This document shows, piece after piece, positions 52,006 through 60,677 of a stretch of DNA of 64,000 nucleotides. The notes under the pieces are model-generated. The model was not told the DNA's origin, searched no databases, and worked only from the letters and a program-made list of their open reading frames with translations. Both the position numbers and the translations under genes were made by a program. The stretch's first letter is position 1. Each line of letters begins with the position of its first letter. This stretch comes from Pyrococcus yayanosii CH1 (GTDB taxonomy: Archaea > Methanobacteriota_B > Thermococci > Thermococcales > Thermococcaceae), in contig NC_015680.1 of the NCBI RefSeq assembly GCF_000215995.1, forward strand, positions 186,001-250,000. The letters run 5' to 3'.

Positions 52006-52434
52006 TTACTTTGCCTCGACGAGTGCCATCTCTTCGAACCTCTTCTTCAGCTCCTCCTCTGCACAGTTGCTTATAGGAACGGTATCGAGCTTAAGTTTTT
52101 GAATCACATCCTTCAGTTTTTCACAGGCTCCTTTCCCGAAAGCCACAAGATAATTCTTCCCCCTCCTGGCTCCTACCTTGGCTATAGCGTCTCTTATCTG
52201 TGGTGTTCCTGCGAGCCTTATGAGTATTTCCCCTTTCACGGTCTTGGCCTTGGCCCTTCCATTCTTGAATGCCCTAAGGGCGAGAAGGGTTGCGAATGCC
52301 ACCTCCTCCCAGCACTCCACCGATACCGCCTGCATGGTCTCGTCCAGGATTTCTAAGAGGGACTCTGGGTCTGATATATGGATCTTTGCGATACAGATTT
52401 CTTCCTCATTTCGTTCAATTCTCACGATTTTCAT
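52006..52434 (-). CDS. cgi121: KEOPS complex subunit Cgi121
   Basis: A 142-residue protein matching Cgi121, which binds the tRNA 3' end and delivers it to KEOPS for t6A modification at position 37. Typical features: EEVAFATLLALRAFKNGRAKAKTVKGEILIRLAGTPQIRDAI, and KNYLVAFG. Short leader with a TATA-like TGTATTAAG near 52460. Other KEOPS genes are not in this window. Confidence 0.88.
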   Translation of the reverse strand: MKIVRIERNEEEICIAKIHISDPESLLEILDETMQAVSVECWEEVAFATLLALRAFKNGRAKAKTVKGEILIRLAGTPQIRDAIAKVGARRGKNYLVAFGKGACEKLKDVIQKLKLDTVPISNCAEEELKKRFEEMALVEAK

Positions 52435-52480
52435 GATTCACGCTCGGCAGGTGAACTTAATACATTTTCGTAGCATCTTG

Positions 52481-52522
52481 TTAAAATTTTTTGAATTTTC
52501 AGATATTGTTTTAAAATTTTTT
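52481..52522. repeat. Two direct TTAAAATTTTTT repeats, 30-bp period
   Basis: TTAAAATTTTTT occurs at 52481-52492 and 52511-52522, exactly 30 bp apart. Both lie on the upstream side of the TATA box (GTATTTAAC, 52561-52569) of the RHH-ftsZ operon. A phased A/T element of this kind could bend DNA or bind a regulator on one face. Confidence 0.5.
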
Positions 52523-52560
52523 AAGATCCATATTATATCGGCATTATCCAGAGGCAAAAA

Positions 52561-52569
52561 GTATTTAAC
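52561..52569 (+). promoter_or_regulatory. TATA box of the RHH-ftsZ operon
   Basis: GTATTTAAC with an A-rich BRE before it predicts a start near 52592 and a leader of about 30 bases before ATG 52621. Confidence 0.5.
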
Positions 52570-52620
52570 TAATTAAAGCAAGGCTCAAAGCAGTGAACGG
52601 CTGCACCGGGTGTTGCACTG

Positions 52621-52812
52621 ATGAGCAGAATGAAGATAATCAGCGTGCAGCTGCCTCCGAGCCTTATACATGGGCTTGATGCCCTCGTTAAAAGGGGGCT
52701 ATATCCCAACAGGAGCGAAGCTATTCGGAATGCCATTCGGGAGCTCCTTAAGAGAGAGCTCTACAAAGAAGAAATTGAGAGGGAATCCCTTCCCGAATAC
52801 ATTGTTAGATAA
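52621..52812 (+). CDS. RHH regulator upstream of ftsZ (CdrS-like)
   Basis: A 63-residue ribbon-helix-helix protein: beta strand KIISVQLPPSLIHGLDALV, then YPNRSEAIRNAIRELLKREL. It lies 18 bases before ftsZ. In haloarchaea the short RHH protein CdrS is cotranscribed with an ftsZ gene and controls cell-division genes; the same size and position suggest an equivalent here, which is an inference. ATG 52621 or ATG 52630 could start it. Confidence 0.85.
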   Translation: MSRMKIISVQLPPSLIHGLDALVKRGLYPNRSEAIRNAIRELLKRELYKEEIERESLPEYIVR

Positions 52813-52830
52813 CCCCCGGGGGAGGAGAGT

Positions 52831-54060
52831 ATGGTGTTTAAGTTGTTGGAGCAGGCAGGAATAAACTTGGACTTTGACGACGGAGAAAAAACAAAAGCTG
52901 GTGAATACCTTGGGGGACTTGATGATCTGATAAAGATAGCAATAATAGGCGTCGGTGGTTCTGGTAACAACACAATATCGAGGCTCTACGACCTCGGTGT
53001 CCAAGGGGCCGAGCTCATAGCCATGAATACGGATGCCCAGCATCTAGCCCAGACTAAGGCCCATAAGAAGATACTGCTCGGAAAGAACATAACACACGGG
53101 AAAGGTTCGGGTGGCGACCCGAGGATTGGTTACATGGCCGCCGAAGCCAGCGCCCAGGACATTGCCGAGGCCGTAAAGGACGTTGACCTAGTCTTCATAA
53201 CGGCTGGAATGGGCAATGGAACCGGAACAGGTGCGGCTCCCGTGGTGGCGAGGATAGTCAAAGAGACCGCGAGGAATAACGGCCGCTTTCAAGAACCCCT
53301 AGTCGTGAGCGTCGTAACGTTCCCCTTCAAGAACGAAGGTACTATTAGGACGGAGAAGGCCAAGGCGGGTATAAAGCTTCTTCTCGAGTACTCCGACACA
53401 GTAATAATTATACAGAACGACAAGCTCCTCGAGTTAGTCCCAAAGCTTCCAATAAACGCCGCATTCCGCTTCGCCGATGAGATAATAGCAAGGATGGTTA
53501 AGGGGATAACCGAGACTATAAAGCTTCCCTCCATGGTCAACATAGACTTTGCTGACGTTTACAGTGTCATGAAAGGTGGCGGTCCAGCACTCATAGGCAT
53601 CGGGGAGAGTGACTCCAATAACAGAGCCGTGGATGCCGTTATGAACGCCCTTAACAACAAAATGCTAGACGTGGAGTTTGGCAGTGGTGATAAGGCACTT
53701 GTTCACTTTACGGTTGGCCCAGACGTCAGCCTTGGCGAGATAAACGCTGCCATGAACGTCGTTTACGAGCGGCTCGGCGAGAAGAGCGAGATAAAGTGGG
53801 GTGCGATGGTGGACGAGGATATGGGCAAGACTGTGAGGGCCATGGTAATAATGACGGGTGTTAGGAGCCCGCAGATACTAGGAAACGTCAACGCCCTGGT
53901 GGACTCGACTTCAATAGTTATGCCGAGCAGGAGGGAGTTCCTGAAGGACTCCAAAGTCGATAAGATATTCGGTTCAATACCCGATCCAAGAAGGGAGCGT
54001 CAGCTTAGGTCCACTCCTAAGGAACTCGATTACATCTTCGCGGACTTCTACGAGCTCTAA
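52831..54060 (+). CDS. ftsZ: Cell division GTPase FtsZ
   Basis: A tubulin-like GTPase of 409 residues that forms the division ring. [19 protein letters not shown] near 34-52, the G-box [13 protein letters not shown] at 125-137, and the T7-loop region [23 protein letters not shown] short C-terminal tail ends [10 protein letters not shown], possibly an anchor-binding peptide. GGGGGAGGAGAGT precedes ATG 52831. Confidence 0.95.
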   Translation: MVFKLLEQAGINLDFDDGEKTKAGEYLGGLDDLIKIAIIGVGGSGNNTISRLYDLGVQGAELIAMNTDAQHLAQTKAHKKILLGKNITHGKGSGGDPRIGYMAAEASAQDIAEAVKDVDLVFITAGMGNGTGTGAAPVVARIVKETARNNGRFQEPLVVSVVTFPFKNEGTIRTEKAKAGIKLLLEYSDTVIIIQNDKLLELVPKLPINAAFRFADEIIARMVKGITETIKLPSMVNIDFADVYSVMKGGGPALIGIGESDSNNRAVDAVMNALNNKMLDVEFGSGDKALVHFTVGPDVSLGEINAAMNVVYERLGEKSEIKWGAMVDEDMGKTVRAMVIMTGVRSPQILGNVNALVDSTSIVMPSRREFLKDSKVDKIFGSIPDPRRERQLRSTPKELDYIFADFYEL

Positions 54061-54109
54061 CCTCCTAAACACTTTTTAATTATTCTGACCAATATCCCCA
54101 GGTGATGCT

Positions 54110-54883
54110 ATGGCAATTATCATCAGCATTGCTAATCAGAAAGGGGGCGTAGGTAAAACAACGATCGCCTTGAACCTTGGCCATGCCCTTGCCCGCATCG
54201 GGAAGAAGGTCCTCTTGGTGGACATAGATCCTCAGTTTAACCTAACGTTTGCCCTGATAGGGATGGATGTTCTGAAGTATGAGGAGAACAACGTGGGAAC
54301 CCTGATGACTAGGGAGAGCGACGTTCGTGAAACGATCGTAGAAGTCAACGAGAACCTTCACTTACTACCAAGTCATTTGAACCTCTCCGCCAAGGAGATT
54401 GAGATAATAAATGCCTACAATAGGGAGAGGAGACTTGAAAGGGCTTTACGTCCCGTTCTGCCCGACTACGATTATGTCATCATAGACAACCCACCCAGTA
54501 TGGGCATATTCCTCGTGAACTCTCTCACGGCCTCCGACTACGTTCTAATCCCGCTGGAGCTTAGCTACTTCGGCGTCATAGGAATGCAGCTCATGTTTAA
54601 CCTCATGAAGATGATAAGGGAAGAAACCAACGAGTCCCTGACTCTTCTCGGCATAGTTCCCAACAAGTTCACCCGCCAGACGAAGGTCCCCCAGATGAGG
54701 CTGAGGGAGCTCAGGGAGACGTACCCCGACGCTCCCCTCCTGACGACCATACCTAAGGCAATATCTCTGGAAAAGGCTCAGGCTGAGGGCCTGAGTATCT
54801 TTGACTACGAGCCGGACGGGAGGGCCGCTAGGGCCTTTGAAAAGCTTGCCAAAGAGGTGGTAGAGATTGTCGAGGAAGGATGA
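54110..54883 (+). CDS. ParA-family ATPase (SegA-like)
   Basis: A Walker-type partition ATPase of 257 residues. The deviant Walker A NQKGGVGKTT is at 9-18, DIDPQFNLT is the A' region, and YDYVIIDNPPSMG is Walker B. It is followed by a small RHH DNA-binding protein with a 17-base overlap, as in archaeal SegAB chromosome segregation pairs. A TATA-like CTTTTTAATTA precedes it at 54072-54082, GGTGATGCT before ATG. Confidence 0.9.
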   Translation: MAIIISIANQKGGVGKTTIALNLGHALARIGKKVLLVDIDPQFNLTFALIGMDVLKYEENNVGTLMTRESDVRETIVEVNENLHLLPSHLNLSAKEIEIINAYNRERRLERALRPVLPDYDYVIIDNPPSMGIFLVNSLTASDYVLIPLELSYFGVIGMQLMFNLMKMIREETNESLTLLGIVPNKFTRQTKVPQMRLRELRETYPDAPLLTTIPKAISLEKAQAEGLSIFDYEPDGRAARAFEKLAKEVVEIVEEG

Positions 54884-55199
54884 TGCCAAGATACCGAAGC
54901 TCTTTTCCGGCTCCATAGACGAGCTGAAGAAGCCCGGAAAGAGAGCAGAGAAGGGGAAAGACCTGAAGAGAGAGAAGATGCAAAAGACCCTCTACATAAC
55001 TCTAGACACAAACAGGAAACTCATCGAGCTTTACGCGGAGGAGGGAAGGAGGCAGAGCAGGATAATAGAGGATGCCGTTAATCTTTACTACTACTTGCGG
55101 ATGGCCTTAGGAGAAAGGAAGTTCGGAGAGCTCGTGGAGGCCGTCAGAAGGGAGGACCCGGAGTTCCTGAGGGAGTATCTGAGAAAGCTCAAAGTATGA
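54867..55199 (+). CDS. RHH DNA-binding partner of ParA (SegB-like)
   Basis: A 110-residue protein. The first ~38 residues are charged and likely disordered (SRKDDAKIPKLFSGSIDELK). The RHH fold follows: QKTLYITLDTNRKLIELYAE, then QSRIIEDAVNLYYYLRMALG. A C-terminal helix ends it. TTG 54867 is the only in-frame start and has GGTGG nicely placed inside the end of the ParA gene. Size and order match SegB of Sulfolobus, which binds centromere-like sites. Confidence 0.8.
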   Translation: MSRKDDAKIPKLFSGSIDELKKPGKRAEKGKDLKREKMQKTLYITLDTNRKLIELYAEEGRRQSRIIEDAVNLYYYLRMALGERKFGELVEAVRREDPEFLREYLRKLKV

Positions 55200-55646
55200 T
55201 CACTCGCAGAAAGTCTCGATTATCCGCTCGATTATCTTGCTCGTCTTCGCCCTATCGTGTTTATACAGATAGGGTAGCCTCACGACCTCAGCCTTTATCC
55301 CGTGCTCCCTGAGTCTCTTCTTTAACTCCTCACAGCTGAACTCTTGGTCGGGCCCAAGGGCTATTATGTCAGGATCAAGCTTTTTTATTAGGTCGGGGCT
55401 GATCTCCCCCGGCTCTCCTATGACGACGTCGTCCACGTAACGTATGGCCCTAAGGAGCTCTGCTCTATCTTCCGCTGGATTTATGGGTGGTCGACCTTTC
55501 CTTCTCTTGACGGTCTCGTCATGGGCTACTATCACCACCAGCTCATCTCCGAGCTCCTTCGCCATTTTGAGGAAGTGGACGTGGCCTACATGAAGTATAT
55601 CGAAGACGCCACCCACGACCACCCTTACCTTGCGGTCAGCTCCCAT
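55200..55646 (-). CDS. ribL: FAD synthase (RibL type)
   Basis: A nucleotidyltransferase of 148 residues that adenylates FMN to FAD in archaea. The cytidylyltransferase signature [19 protein letters not shown] is at 12-30 (HVGH 19-22). Later motif is the [12 protein letters not shown] segment; Cys residues near the C-terminus fit RibL. It overlaps the PUA protein gene by 22 bases. Confidence 0.88.
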   Translation of the reverse strand: MGADRKVRVVVGGVFDILHVGHVHFLKMAKELGDELVVIVAHDETVKRRKGRPPINPAEDRAELLRAIRYVDDVVIGEPGEISPDLIKKLDPDIIALGPDQEFSCEELKKRLREHGIKAEVVRLPYLYKHDRAKTSKIIERIIETFCE

Positions 55647-56143
55647 ATCCTGTCCCTCGCATGGTGGATTACCTTTACGGCCTTGCCCTTTCTCCTCTCC
55701 TTCATGTCCTTTCCGTCCATGAGGGCTATCCCTATGGCGAGCGGCCGTCCGTATTCCTCCTCGACGACGAAGACGAGGTCTCCCTCCCCTATATCCTCAT
55801 CGGCGTCCACTATTCCTGGAGCCATAACGTCCGCGCCGTTGAGGATGTGGGGGACGGCTCCCCCGTCGACGACGACCCTTCTGGGCCACCTCCTGAGATC
55901 CTCCTCATCCGAGAGCTCGTACAGAGCGATGACGAGCGGGAATATAAGTTCTCCCCTCTTTATGAATCTCGGCTTTCCGTTTACGAGGAGTATCTGGGTC
56001 ATCTTGTCAAACTCTGCAACCACAACATCGTCCTTCTTCTTCAACAGCTTCCCTGCGATATCCTCGCCGAACATCCTCGAGAGCTCCCTCAATATGTTTT
56101 TAATTTCCTTCTTGCTTAGAGGGTGCTTCACCCTGAGCTCCAT
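55625..56143 (-). CDS. PUA-domain RNA-binding protein (MCT-1/Tma20-like)
   Basis: A 172-residue protein with an N-terminal DUF1947-type domain ([19 protein letters not shown]) and a C-terminal PUA domain ([48 protein letters not shown]). Archaeal relatives of MCT-1/eIF2D parts are thought to bind tRNA or ribosomes. GGAGGTGAGAGC precedes ATG 56143. It overlaps pyrF by 16 bases. Confidence 0.85.
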   Translation of the reverse strand: MELRVKHPLSKKEIKNILRELSRMFGEDIAGKLLKKKDDVVVAEFDKMTQILLVNGKPRFIKRGELIFPLVIALYELSDEEDLRRWPRRVVVDGGAVPHILNGADVMAPGIVDADEDIGEGDLVFVVEEEYGRPLAIGIALMDGKDMKERRKGKAVKVIHHARDRIWELTAR

Positions 56144-56763
56144 GCTCTCACCTCCTTGTAGAGCTCCTCGGCAGCTCTCCTTGGGTCCTCAGCCCCGTAT
56201 ATCCTTCTCCCCACGATTATGTAATCGGCCCCAGCCTCGAGGGCCTTGCGGGCGCTTCCTCCCTGAGCTCCTATTCCGGGTGTAAATATCTTTATTCCTT
56301 TCTTCAACATCTTCCGTATGTATCTTACCCTCTCAGGCCTTGTTCCGGGGGCTATGACGCCAAAGGGCTCAATCTCGTTAGCAATTTCGATGAGCTTGTC
56401 GGCAACCGGTTGAATGAACTCCTCTGCCCCCGGGTGGCTCATCTCGACGACCATTATTATCTCGCCGAGCTCCATAATGGCTCTGACGCTGTCTCTCCCG
56501 ACGAACCCGTGCACTATAATGTAGTCGGCTCCGGCCTCGAAGACCTTTTTCGCCACAAGCCTGTTGGTGTTTGGTATGTCGGCCAGCTTAAGGTCGGCTA
56601 TCATAGGAAGGCCCGTTCTCTCCTTGAGCTCCCTGATTATTCCTATTCCGGAGCCTAGTATGAGCGGCCAGTTGACCTTTATCATGGATATGTACTCCCT
56701 TACATCCTCAGCTATCCTGAGGGCTCTCTCCCTTTCGTAGACGTCAAGGGCCAGCACTATCAC
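56128..56763 (-). CDS. pyrF: Orotidine 5'-phosphate decarboxylase
   Basis: TIM-barrel enzyme of 211 residues making UMP. The catalytic tetrad region is in MIADLKLADIPNTNRL; MSHPGAEEF, GVIAPGTRPERV and TPGIGAQGG are phosphate-binding loops. GTG 56763 is the start (MIVLALDVYE as in P. horikoshii), overlapping the upstream stop by four bases (GTGA) with GGAGGTGATCAG as ribosome site. A longer frame to 56844 is a read-back into the neighbour. Confidence 0.95.
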   Translation of the reverse strand: MIVLALDVYERERALRIAEDVREYISMIKVNWPLILGSGIGIIRELKERTGLPMIADLKLADIPNTNRLVAKKVFEAGADYIIVHGFVGRDSVRAIMELGEIIMVVEMSHPGAEEFIQPVADKLIEIANEIEPFGVIAPGTRPERVRYIRKMLKKGIKIFTPGIGAQGGSARKALEAGADYIIVGRRIYGAEDPRRAAEELYKEVRAWSSG

Positions 56764-57362
56764 CTGATCACCTCCTTTAGTTCGCCTGGTATTTTGCCCC
56801 CCTTTAAGAACAGGGCGACGTGGATGGCGCTCTTGAACGCCCAAGGTGGCTCATCGGCCCACGTGACAACTACGAGGTCCCCCCCCTCCGGGGAGAGCCT
56901 CCTCATTATCTCGGCGTCAAGCTCTGGATAAGTGTCGGCGAGGGGCCTCTCGTCCTCAGGAAAGACTATCTTCCCGTCCTTCATAAGGAGTATCAGAGCT
57001 CCTCTTGCCCGAAACCTTATGGCCTCGTCTCTCAGCTCGAGGCTCTTAAAGGGCCCGGGTCTCCTAATCACGATGCCGCAGGCGGGATATCCATCCACGG
57101 ATGGGAGCGGTACCGGTTCGGAGAACTCCTTGAGGAGCTCTTCTCTAAGAGCCTCGCCCTTTTTTGTGAGGAAATGCCCTCTCTGCTTAGACCCTATAAG
57201 GCCGTTGCTAGTCAGCTTCCTGAGTAGCGTCCTCACGCTACCTTCCCCGAGATCAAGAAGTTCGGATATCTGCTTTCTTCCGAGTAGCTCTTTGAGTAAG
57301 AATATCGTTCCAACGGCATCCTCGAGTGTGTATTCGGGATAAGCCCCTCTCTTCCAGCCCAC
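56760..57362 (-). CDS. Winged-helix protein with DUF4443 domain
   Basis: A 200-residue probable regulator. The N-terminal winged helix covers about 12-75 (TIFLLKELLGRKQISELLDLGEGSVRTLLRKL, GHFLTKKGEAL). The DUF4443-type C-terminal domain follows (ACGIVIRRPGPFKSLELRDEAIRF, WAFKSAIHVALFLK). GTG 57362 follows GGTGAGTTGGA. Coupling to pyrF suggests a role in pyrimidine or nucleotide control, but no ligand is known. Confidence 0.75.
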   Translation of the reverse strand: MGWKRGAYPEYTLEDAVGTIFLLKELLGRKQISELLDLGEGSVRTLLRKLTSNGLIGSKQRGHFLTKKGEALREELLKEFSEPVPLPSVDGYPACGIVIRRPGPFKSLELRDEAIRFRARGALILLMKDGKIVFPEDERPLADTYPELDAEIMRRLSPEGGDLVVVTWADEPPWAFKSAIHVALFLKGGKIPGELKEVIR

Positions 57363-57421
57363 TCCAACTCACCGGGAAGATTTCTCCCCGTGGATAAATA
57401 AACTTTGCCCGCCCTCAGAAA

Positions 57422-57430
57422 CTTTTAAAA
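57422..57430 (+). promoter_or_regulatory. TATA box of bpsA
   Basis: CTTTTAAAA predicts a start near 57450 and a leader of about 30 bases containing GGGGGGTG before ATG 57481. Confidence 0.5.
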
Positions 57431-57480
57431 AGGGGAGTCAAGGAGAAAGGGAAAGAAACCTTTCTGGGGGGTGTTTGGGA

Positions 57481-58533
57481 ATGAGGGAGATAGTTGAGAA
57501 GGTGAAGACTAAGACGAGGATTCCAGTCTACGAGAGGAGCGTTGAAAACGTTCTCTCGGCGGTTCTCGCGAGCGACGACATATGGCGCATCGTCGATCTC
57601 AGTGAGGAGCCGCTTCCACTCGTCGTGGCCATTCTCGAGACCCTCAACGAGCTTGGCTACGTAAGCTTTGAGGATGGCGTCAAGCTGACGGAGAGAGGAT
57701 TATCCTTCTTGGAGGAGATGGGGATAGGAAAGAGGGTTGACTACACCTGCACCCACTGTGCAGGTAAGACCGTTGACCTAAACCCATTCTCCGACCTGCT
57801 CGAGCAGTTCAAGGAGATAACCAAGGACAGGCCCCAGCCAAAGCACGAATTTGACCAGGCCTACGTCACTCCCGAGACTACTATTGCGAGGGTTGTGTTA
57901 ATGCACATCCGTGGCGACCTCGAGAACAAGGAGGTGTTCGTCCTTGGCGACGACGATTTAACGAGCATCGCCCTGATGCTGAGCGGTCTCCCGAAGAGGA
58001 TAGCCGTCCTCGACATTGACGAGAGGCTCACGAAGTTCATAGAGAGAGTCGCCGACGAGATAGGCTACAACGACATCGATATATTCACCTTTGACCTCAG
58101 GAAGCCTCTCCCAGACTACGCGCTCCATAAGTTCGACACCTTCATCACCGACCCGCCGGAGACCATAGAAGCTATCAGGGCATTCGTCGGCAGGGGAATC
58201 GCCACGCTCAAGGGGCCAAGGTGCGCCGGATACTTTGGGATAACCAGGAGGGAGAGCTCCCTTGACAAGTGGCGCGAGATACAGAGGCTCCTCATCAACG
58301 AGTTCAATGTCGTGATAACCGATGTAATCAGGAACTTCAACGAGTACGTCAATTGGGGCTACGCCGAAGAGACGAGGGCCTGGAGGCTCATCCCGATAAA
58401 GAGTCTGCCGAAGCACAACTGGTATAAGAGTTATATGTTCAGAATAGAGACCCTTGAGGGTTCCAGAGGCTTCGAGGATGAGATAACGGTCGGGAGCGAG
58501 CTCTACAACGACGAGGAGGCTTCCACCACCTGA
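57481..58533 (+). CDS. bpsA: Branched-chain polyamine synthase BpsA
   Basis: An aminopropyltransferase of 350 residues that makes N4-bis(aminopropyl)spermidine, needed for growth at the highest temperatures in Thermococcus. N-terminal winged-helix region, a CxxC pair (CTHC), then the SAM-like core VFVLGDDDLTSIALMLSG, AVLDIDERLTKFI and FITDPPETIEAIRAF. The acidic C-terminal tail (NDEEAST) is typical. ATG 57481 follows GGTGTTTGGGA. Confidence 0.92.
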   Translation: MREIVEKVKTKTRIPVYERSVENVLSAVLASDDIWRIVDLSEEPLPLVVAILETLNELGYVSFEDGVKLTERGLSFLEEMGIGKRVDYTCTHCAGKTVDLNPFSDLLEQFKEITKDRPQPKHEFDQAYVTPETTIARVVLMHIRGDLENKEVFVLGDDDLTSIALMLSGLPKRIAVLDIDERLTKFIERVADEIGYNDIDIFTFDLRKPLPDYALHKFDTFITDPPETIEAIRAFVGRGIATLKGPRCAGYFGITRRESSLDKWREIQRLLINEFNVVITDVIRNFNEYVNWGYAEETRAWRLIPIKSLPKHNWYKSYMFRIETLEGSRGFEDEITVGSELYNDEEASTT

Positions 58534-58588
58534 CACATTTTTAGGCAATCGCCGAAATGTTTATATCTTTCTTTGCGGATTTGGGAAC

Positions 58589-59326
58589 ATGCTGGAAAAG
58601 GAGAAGGAGACCCTAGCGAAGAGGATAGCTGGGGAGATAGTCCTATCGTCCGATCCTGGCAAGACGATGCGGAAGTGGAGAGAAATATTCGGCATTAGCC
58701 AGACGGAGCTCGCTGAATACCTCGGTGTCTCCTCTTCCGTCATTAGCGATTACGAAGGTGGTCGTAGAAAAAGCCCCGGCGCCTCCACCATAAGGAAGTT
58801 CGTGGAAGCCCTTCTCGAGATAGACGAGAGGCGTGGAGGAAACGTCATAAAGGCCTTCAGCCGGACCCTCGGAAGCGACTTCCCCACGAGCGCAATACTA
58901 GACATAAGGGAGTTTGCTATACCCGTCACGGTTAGAGACGTTGTAGAAGCCGTTAAGGGGGAAATAGTGGCCAACGCCGATCTAGTGGATAGGAGGATAT
59001 ATGGCTACACAGTCGTGGACAGCATCCAGGCTATCCTGGAGATGTCCGCGGACGAGTTCCTGAAGCTTTACGGATGGACGACTGAGAGGGCTCTCGTCTT
59101 CACGAAGGTGACGACGGGGAGAAGCCCTATGATAGCCGTGAGAGTTCAGGGATTGAAGCCCGCTATGGTTGTTCTCCACGGTGTTAAGAACCTCGACGGG
59201 CTCGCCGTCAAGATAGCTGAGAAGGAGAGGGTCCCCCTCGTCGTTTCTAGGGCGGAGAATGAGGGGGAGCTTATAGCGAGGCTCAGGAGGCTGGCGGGTA
59301 GCGTTGAGGAGCGGGTGATTAGGTAA
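58589..59326 (+). CDS. XRE-family HTH regulator with C-terminal ligand-like domain
   Basis: A 245-residue protein. The HTH lies at about 28-55 (MRKWREIFGISQTELAEYLGVSSSVISDYEGGRRKSP read in parts). A second domain (TVVDSIQAILEMSADEFLKLYG, IAVRVQGLKPAMVVLHGVKNLDGLAVKIA) is typical of a conserved archaeal regulator group. A TATA box TTTATATC at 58560-58567 lies about 26 bases before ATG, so the mRNA is probably leaderless. Target genes unknown. Confidence 0.82.
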   Translation: MLEKEKETLAKRIAGEIVLSSDPGKTMRKWREIFGISQTELAEYLGVSSSVISDYEGGRRKSPGASTIRKFVEALLEIDERRGGNVIKAFSRTLGSDFPTSAILDIREFAIPVTVRDVVEAVKGEIVANADLVDRRIYGYTVVDSIQAILEMSADEFLKLYGWTTERALVFTKVTTGRSPMIAVRVQGLKPAMVVLHGVKNLDGLAVKIAEKERVPLVVSRAENEGELIARLRRLAGSVEERVIR

Positions 59327-60104
59327 CCAGCCTCTCCCGCCTCCAGATTCCTTCCTCCGCAAGGCGGGTGAGTCTGTCCCTTATGTGCCTAAGGACATCG
59401 CTCAGCGTTCTTTCGTTGTCGTACTCCTTCACGATTTTCTCAAGCTCCTTCCTGTCATAGTCTCTCATCTCCCTCGCCAGCTCAATCATCCGTGGATATG
59501 CTCTCACGATATTGTCCACTATTGTTACGTGAGCCATCCTCGCGGAGCGCGAGAGAGGGTTTAAATCGACGGTTATCACGAACTTGCCCATTCTTACGAG
59601 GGCTTCCGTCCTGTCGCCGTCCTCGAGCGGGACGAGGACCACGTCGGCCTTCCAGATTCCGTTTTCATCCACCTTTCCACGCTCGCTCTCGAGACCGGGG
59701 ATCTTCTTTGTTGGGTTCAGGCCAAGCACCTCCCCCGCCCCGTGCTCCTTAAGGAGTGCCGCTATCTTCCTAACCCTCTCCTCCGTCCTGTAGAAGAGGT
59801 TTACCTCCAGCTTTGCGTTCACGGCCTTGGCAAGCTCGACGGTTTCCCGGGGGACTAAGGCAGCCACGTTGCCATTAACAGAGATAACGGGATACTCCGC
59901 GAGGAGGAGCTTGGCTACCGCAACTTTCATCGCCCTCTCTGCCGGTTCGATGGTTCTCTCGCCGATGAGGTAATCGAAAGCCTCACCGCGTCCATGGGCT
60001 ATGAGACCGGCCTTTGCAGTTATTCCCTCCTCCATGCTCTCGATTATTTTTTCCCTGTAGAGCAGGCTCCAGTATCGGGGATGGCTCTTAGGTATCCTTA
60101 CCAT
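59319..60104 (-). CDS. 4-phosphopantoate--beta-alanine ligase (phosphopantothenate synthetase)
   Basis: A 261-residue enzyme of the archaeal CoA pathway (former DUF137) joining 4-phosphopantoate with beta-alanine using ATP. Characteristic: IPKSHPRYWSLLYREKI, GLIAHGRGEAFDYLIGERT, VNGNVAALVP, VDLNPLSRSARMAHVTIVDNIVRAYPRM. ATG 60104 overlaps the preceding stop (TAATG) behind GGAGGGAGTGG. It overlaps the convergent HTH gene by eight bases. Confidence 0.92.
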   Translation of the reverse strand: MVRIPKSHPRYWSLLYREKIIESMEEGITAKAGLIAHGRGEAFDYLIGERTIEPAERAMKVAVAKLLLAEYPVISVNGNVAALVPRETVELAKAVNAKLEVNLFYRTEERVRKIAALLKEHGAGEVLGLNPTKKIPGLESERGKVDENGIWKADVVLVPLEDGDRTEALVRMGKFVITVDLNPLSRSARMAHVTIVDNIVRAYPRMIELAREMRDYDRKELEKIVKEYDNERTLSDVLRHIRDRLTRLAEEGIWRRERLVT

Positions 60105-60571
60105 TACCACTCCCTCCTTCTGCTTCCAAGGAAAAAGCCTCGGAAGGCGGTGTCCATGAACTCGCTTCCGAGAAACTCGTTCAGGAATTCCCTTGTCTCC
60201 TTCTCATCGAGCCACTCAATATGGTCGGGAACTCCCTCCTCGAAGAGGTATAGAAGCTCATTATCCTTCCTCGCGACGGTGAGGGTGTAAACCTTCACAC
60301 CCAATCCCCTTGCCTTCTTCACCTCCCTGCAGACGAGGGTCGTGAACTTCCCCAGCGGGGCGACTGCCACAAGGTACTCTGCCTCCCTAATCCTGTGGCT
60401 GACGTCGCGGAGGCCGTAGTCGGAGGGGACTATGACGTTGGTCGAGCCGAGCTTTTCCTCGATTATCTCCAAGATGGCCTTTTCAGTTTTCGTATGGTAG
60501 AGAATTGTGGGCTCACTTAAATAGACAAGAGGGCCTTTTCTCCGCTGCTTGCGTCGGAGGAACTTGAACAT
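60104..60571 (-). CDS. Conserved protein upstream of phosphopantothenate synthetase
   Basis: A 155-residue protein I cannot name. It has a basic N-terminus (MFKFLRRKQRRKGPLVYLSE), an alpha/beta core (SDYGLRDVSHRIREAEYLVAVAPLGKFTTLVCREV) resembling a nucleotide- or sugar-binding sandwich, and an Arg-rich end. No membrane segment. Translationally coupled with the CoA gene. Its mRNA leader holds a predicted C/D sRNA. Confidence 0.7.
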   Translation of the reverse strand: MFKFLRRKQRRKGPLVYLSEPTILYHTKTEKAILEIIEEKLGSTNVIVPSDYGLRDVSHRIREAEYLVAVAPLGKFTTLVCREVKKARGLGVKVYTLTVARKDNELLYLFEEGVPDHIEWLDEKETREFLNEFLGSEFMDTAFRGFFLGSRRREW

Positions 60572-60580
60572 GCGACCACC

Positions 60581-60640
60581 TCAGGTGGGGAATTAACTTC
60601 CTCATCGACCCCGCATCGGCTGGGATGACACTCATCATCG
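60581..60640 (-). ncRNA. Possible C/D box sRNA at the head of the 60571 transcript
   Basis: On the minus strand: C box ATGATGA (60638-60632, perfect), a 12-base guide GTGTCATCCCAG, D' box CCGA (60619-60616), a degenerate C' box TCGATGA (60608-60602), 17 bases, and D box CTGA (60584-60581). The first spacing is canonical; the second is five bases too long. The TATA box TTTTAAAT (60664-60671) would start the RNA at about 60642, at the C box. Confidence 0.5.
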
Positions 60641-60677
60641 GCCAAGGAAGGTTAGGGTCAACGATTTAAAAGGGTTG

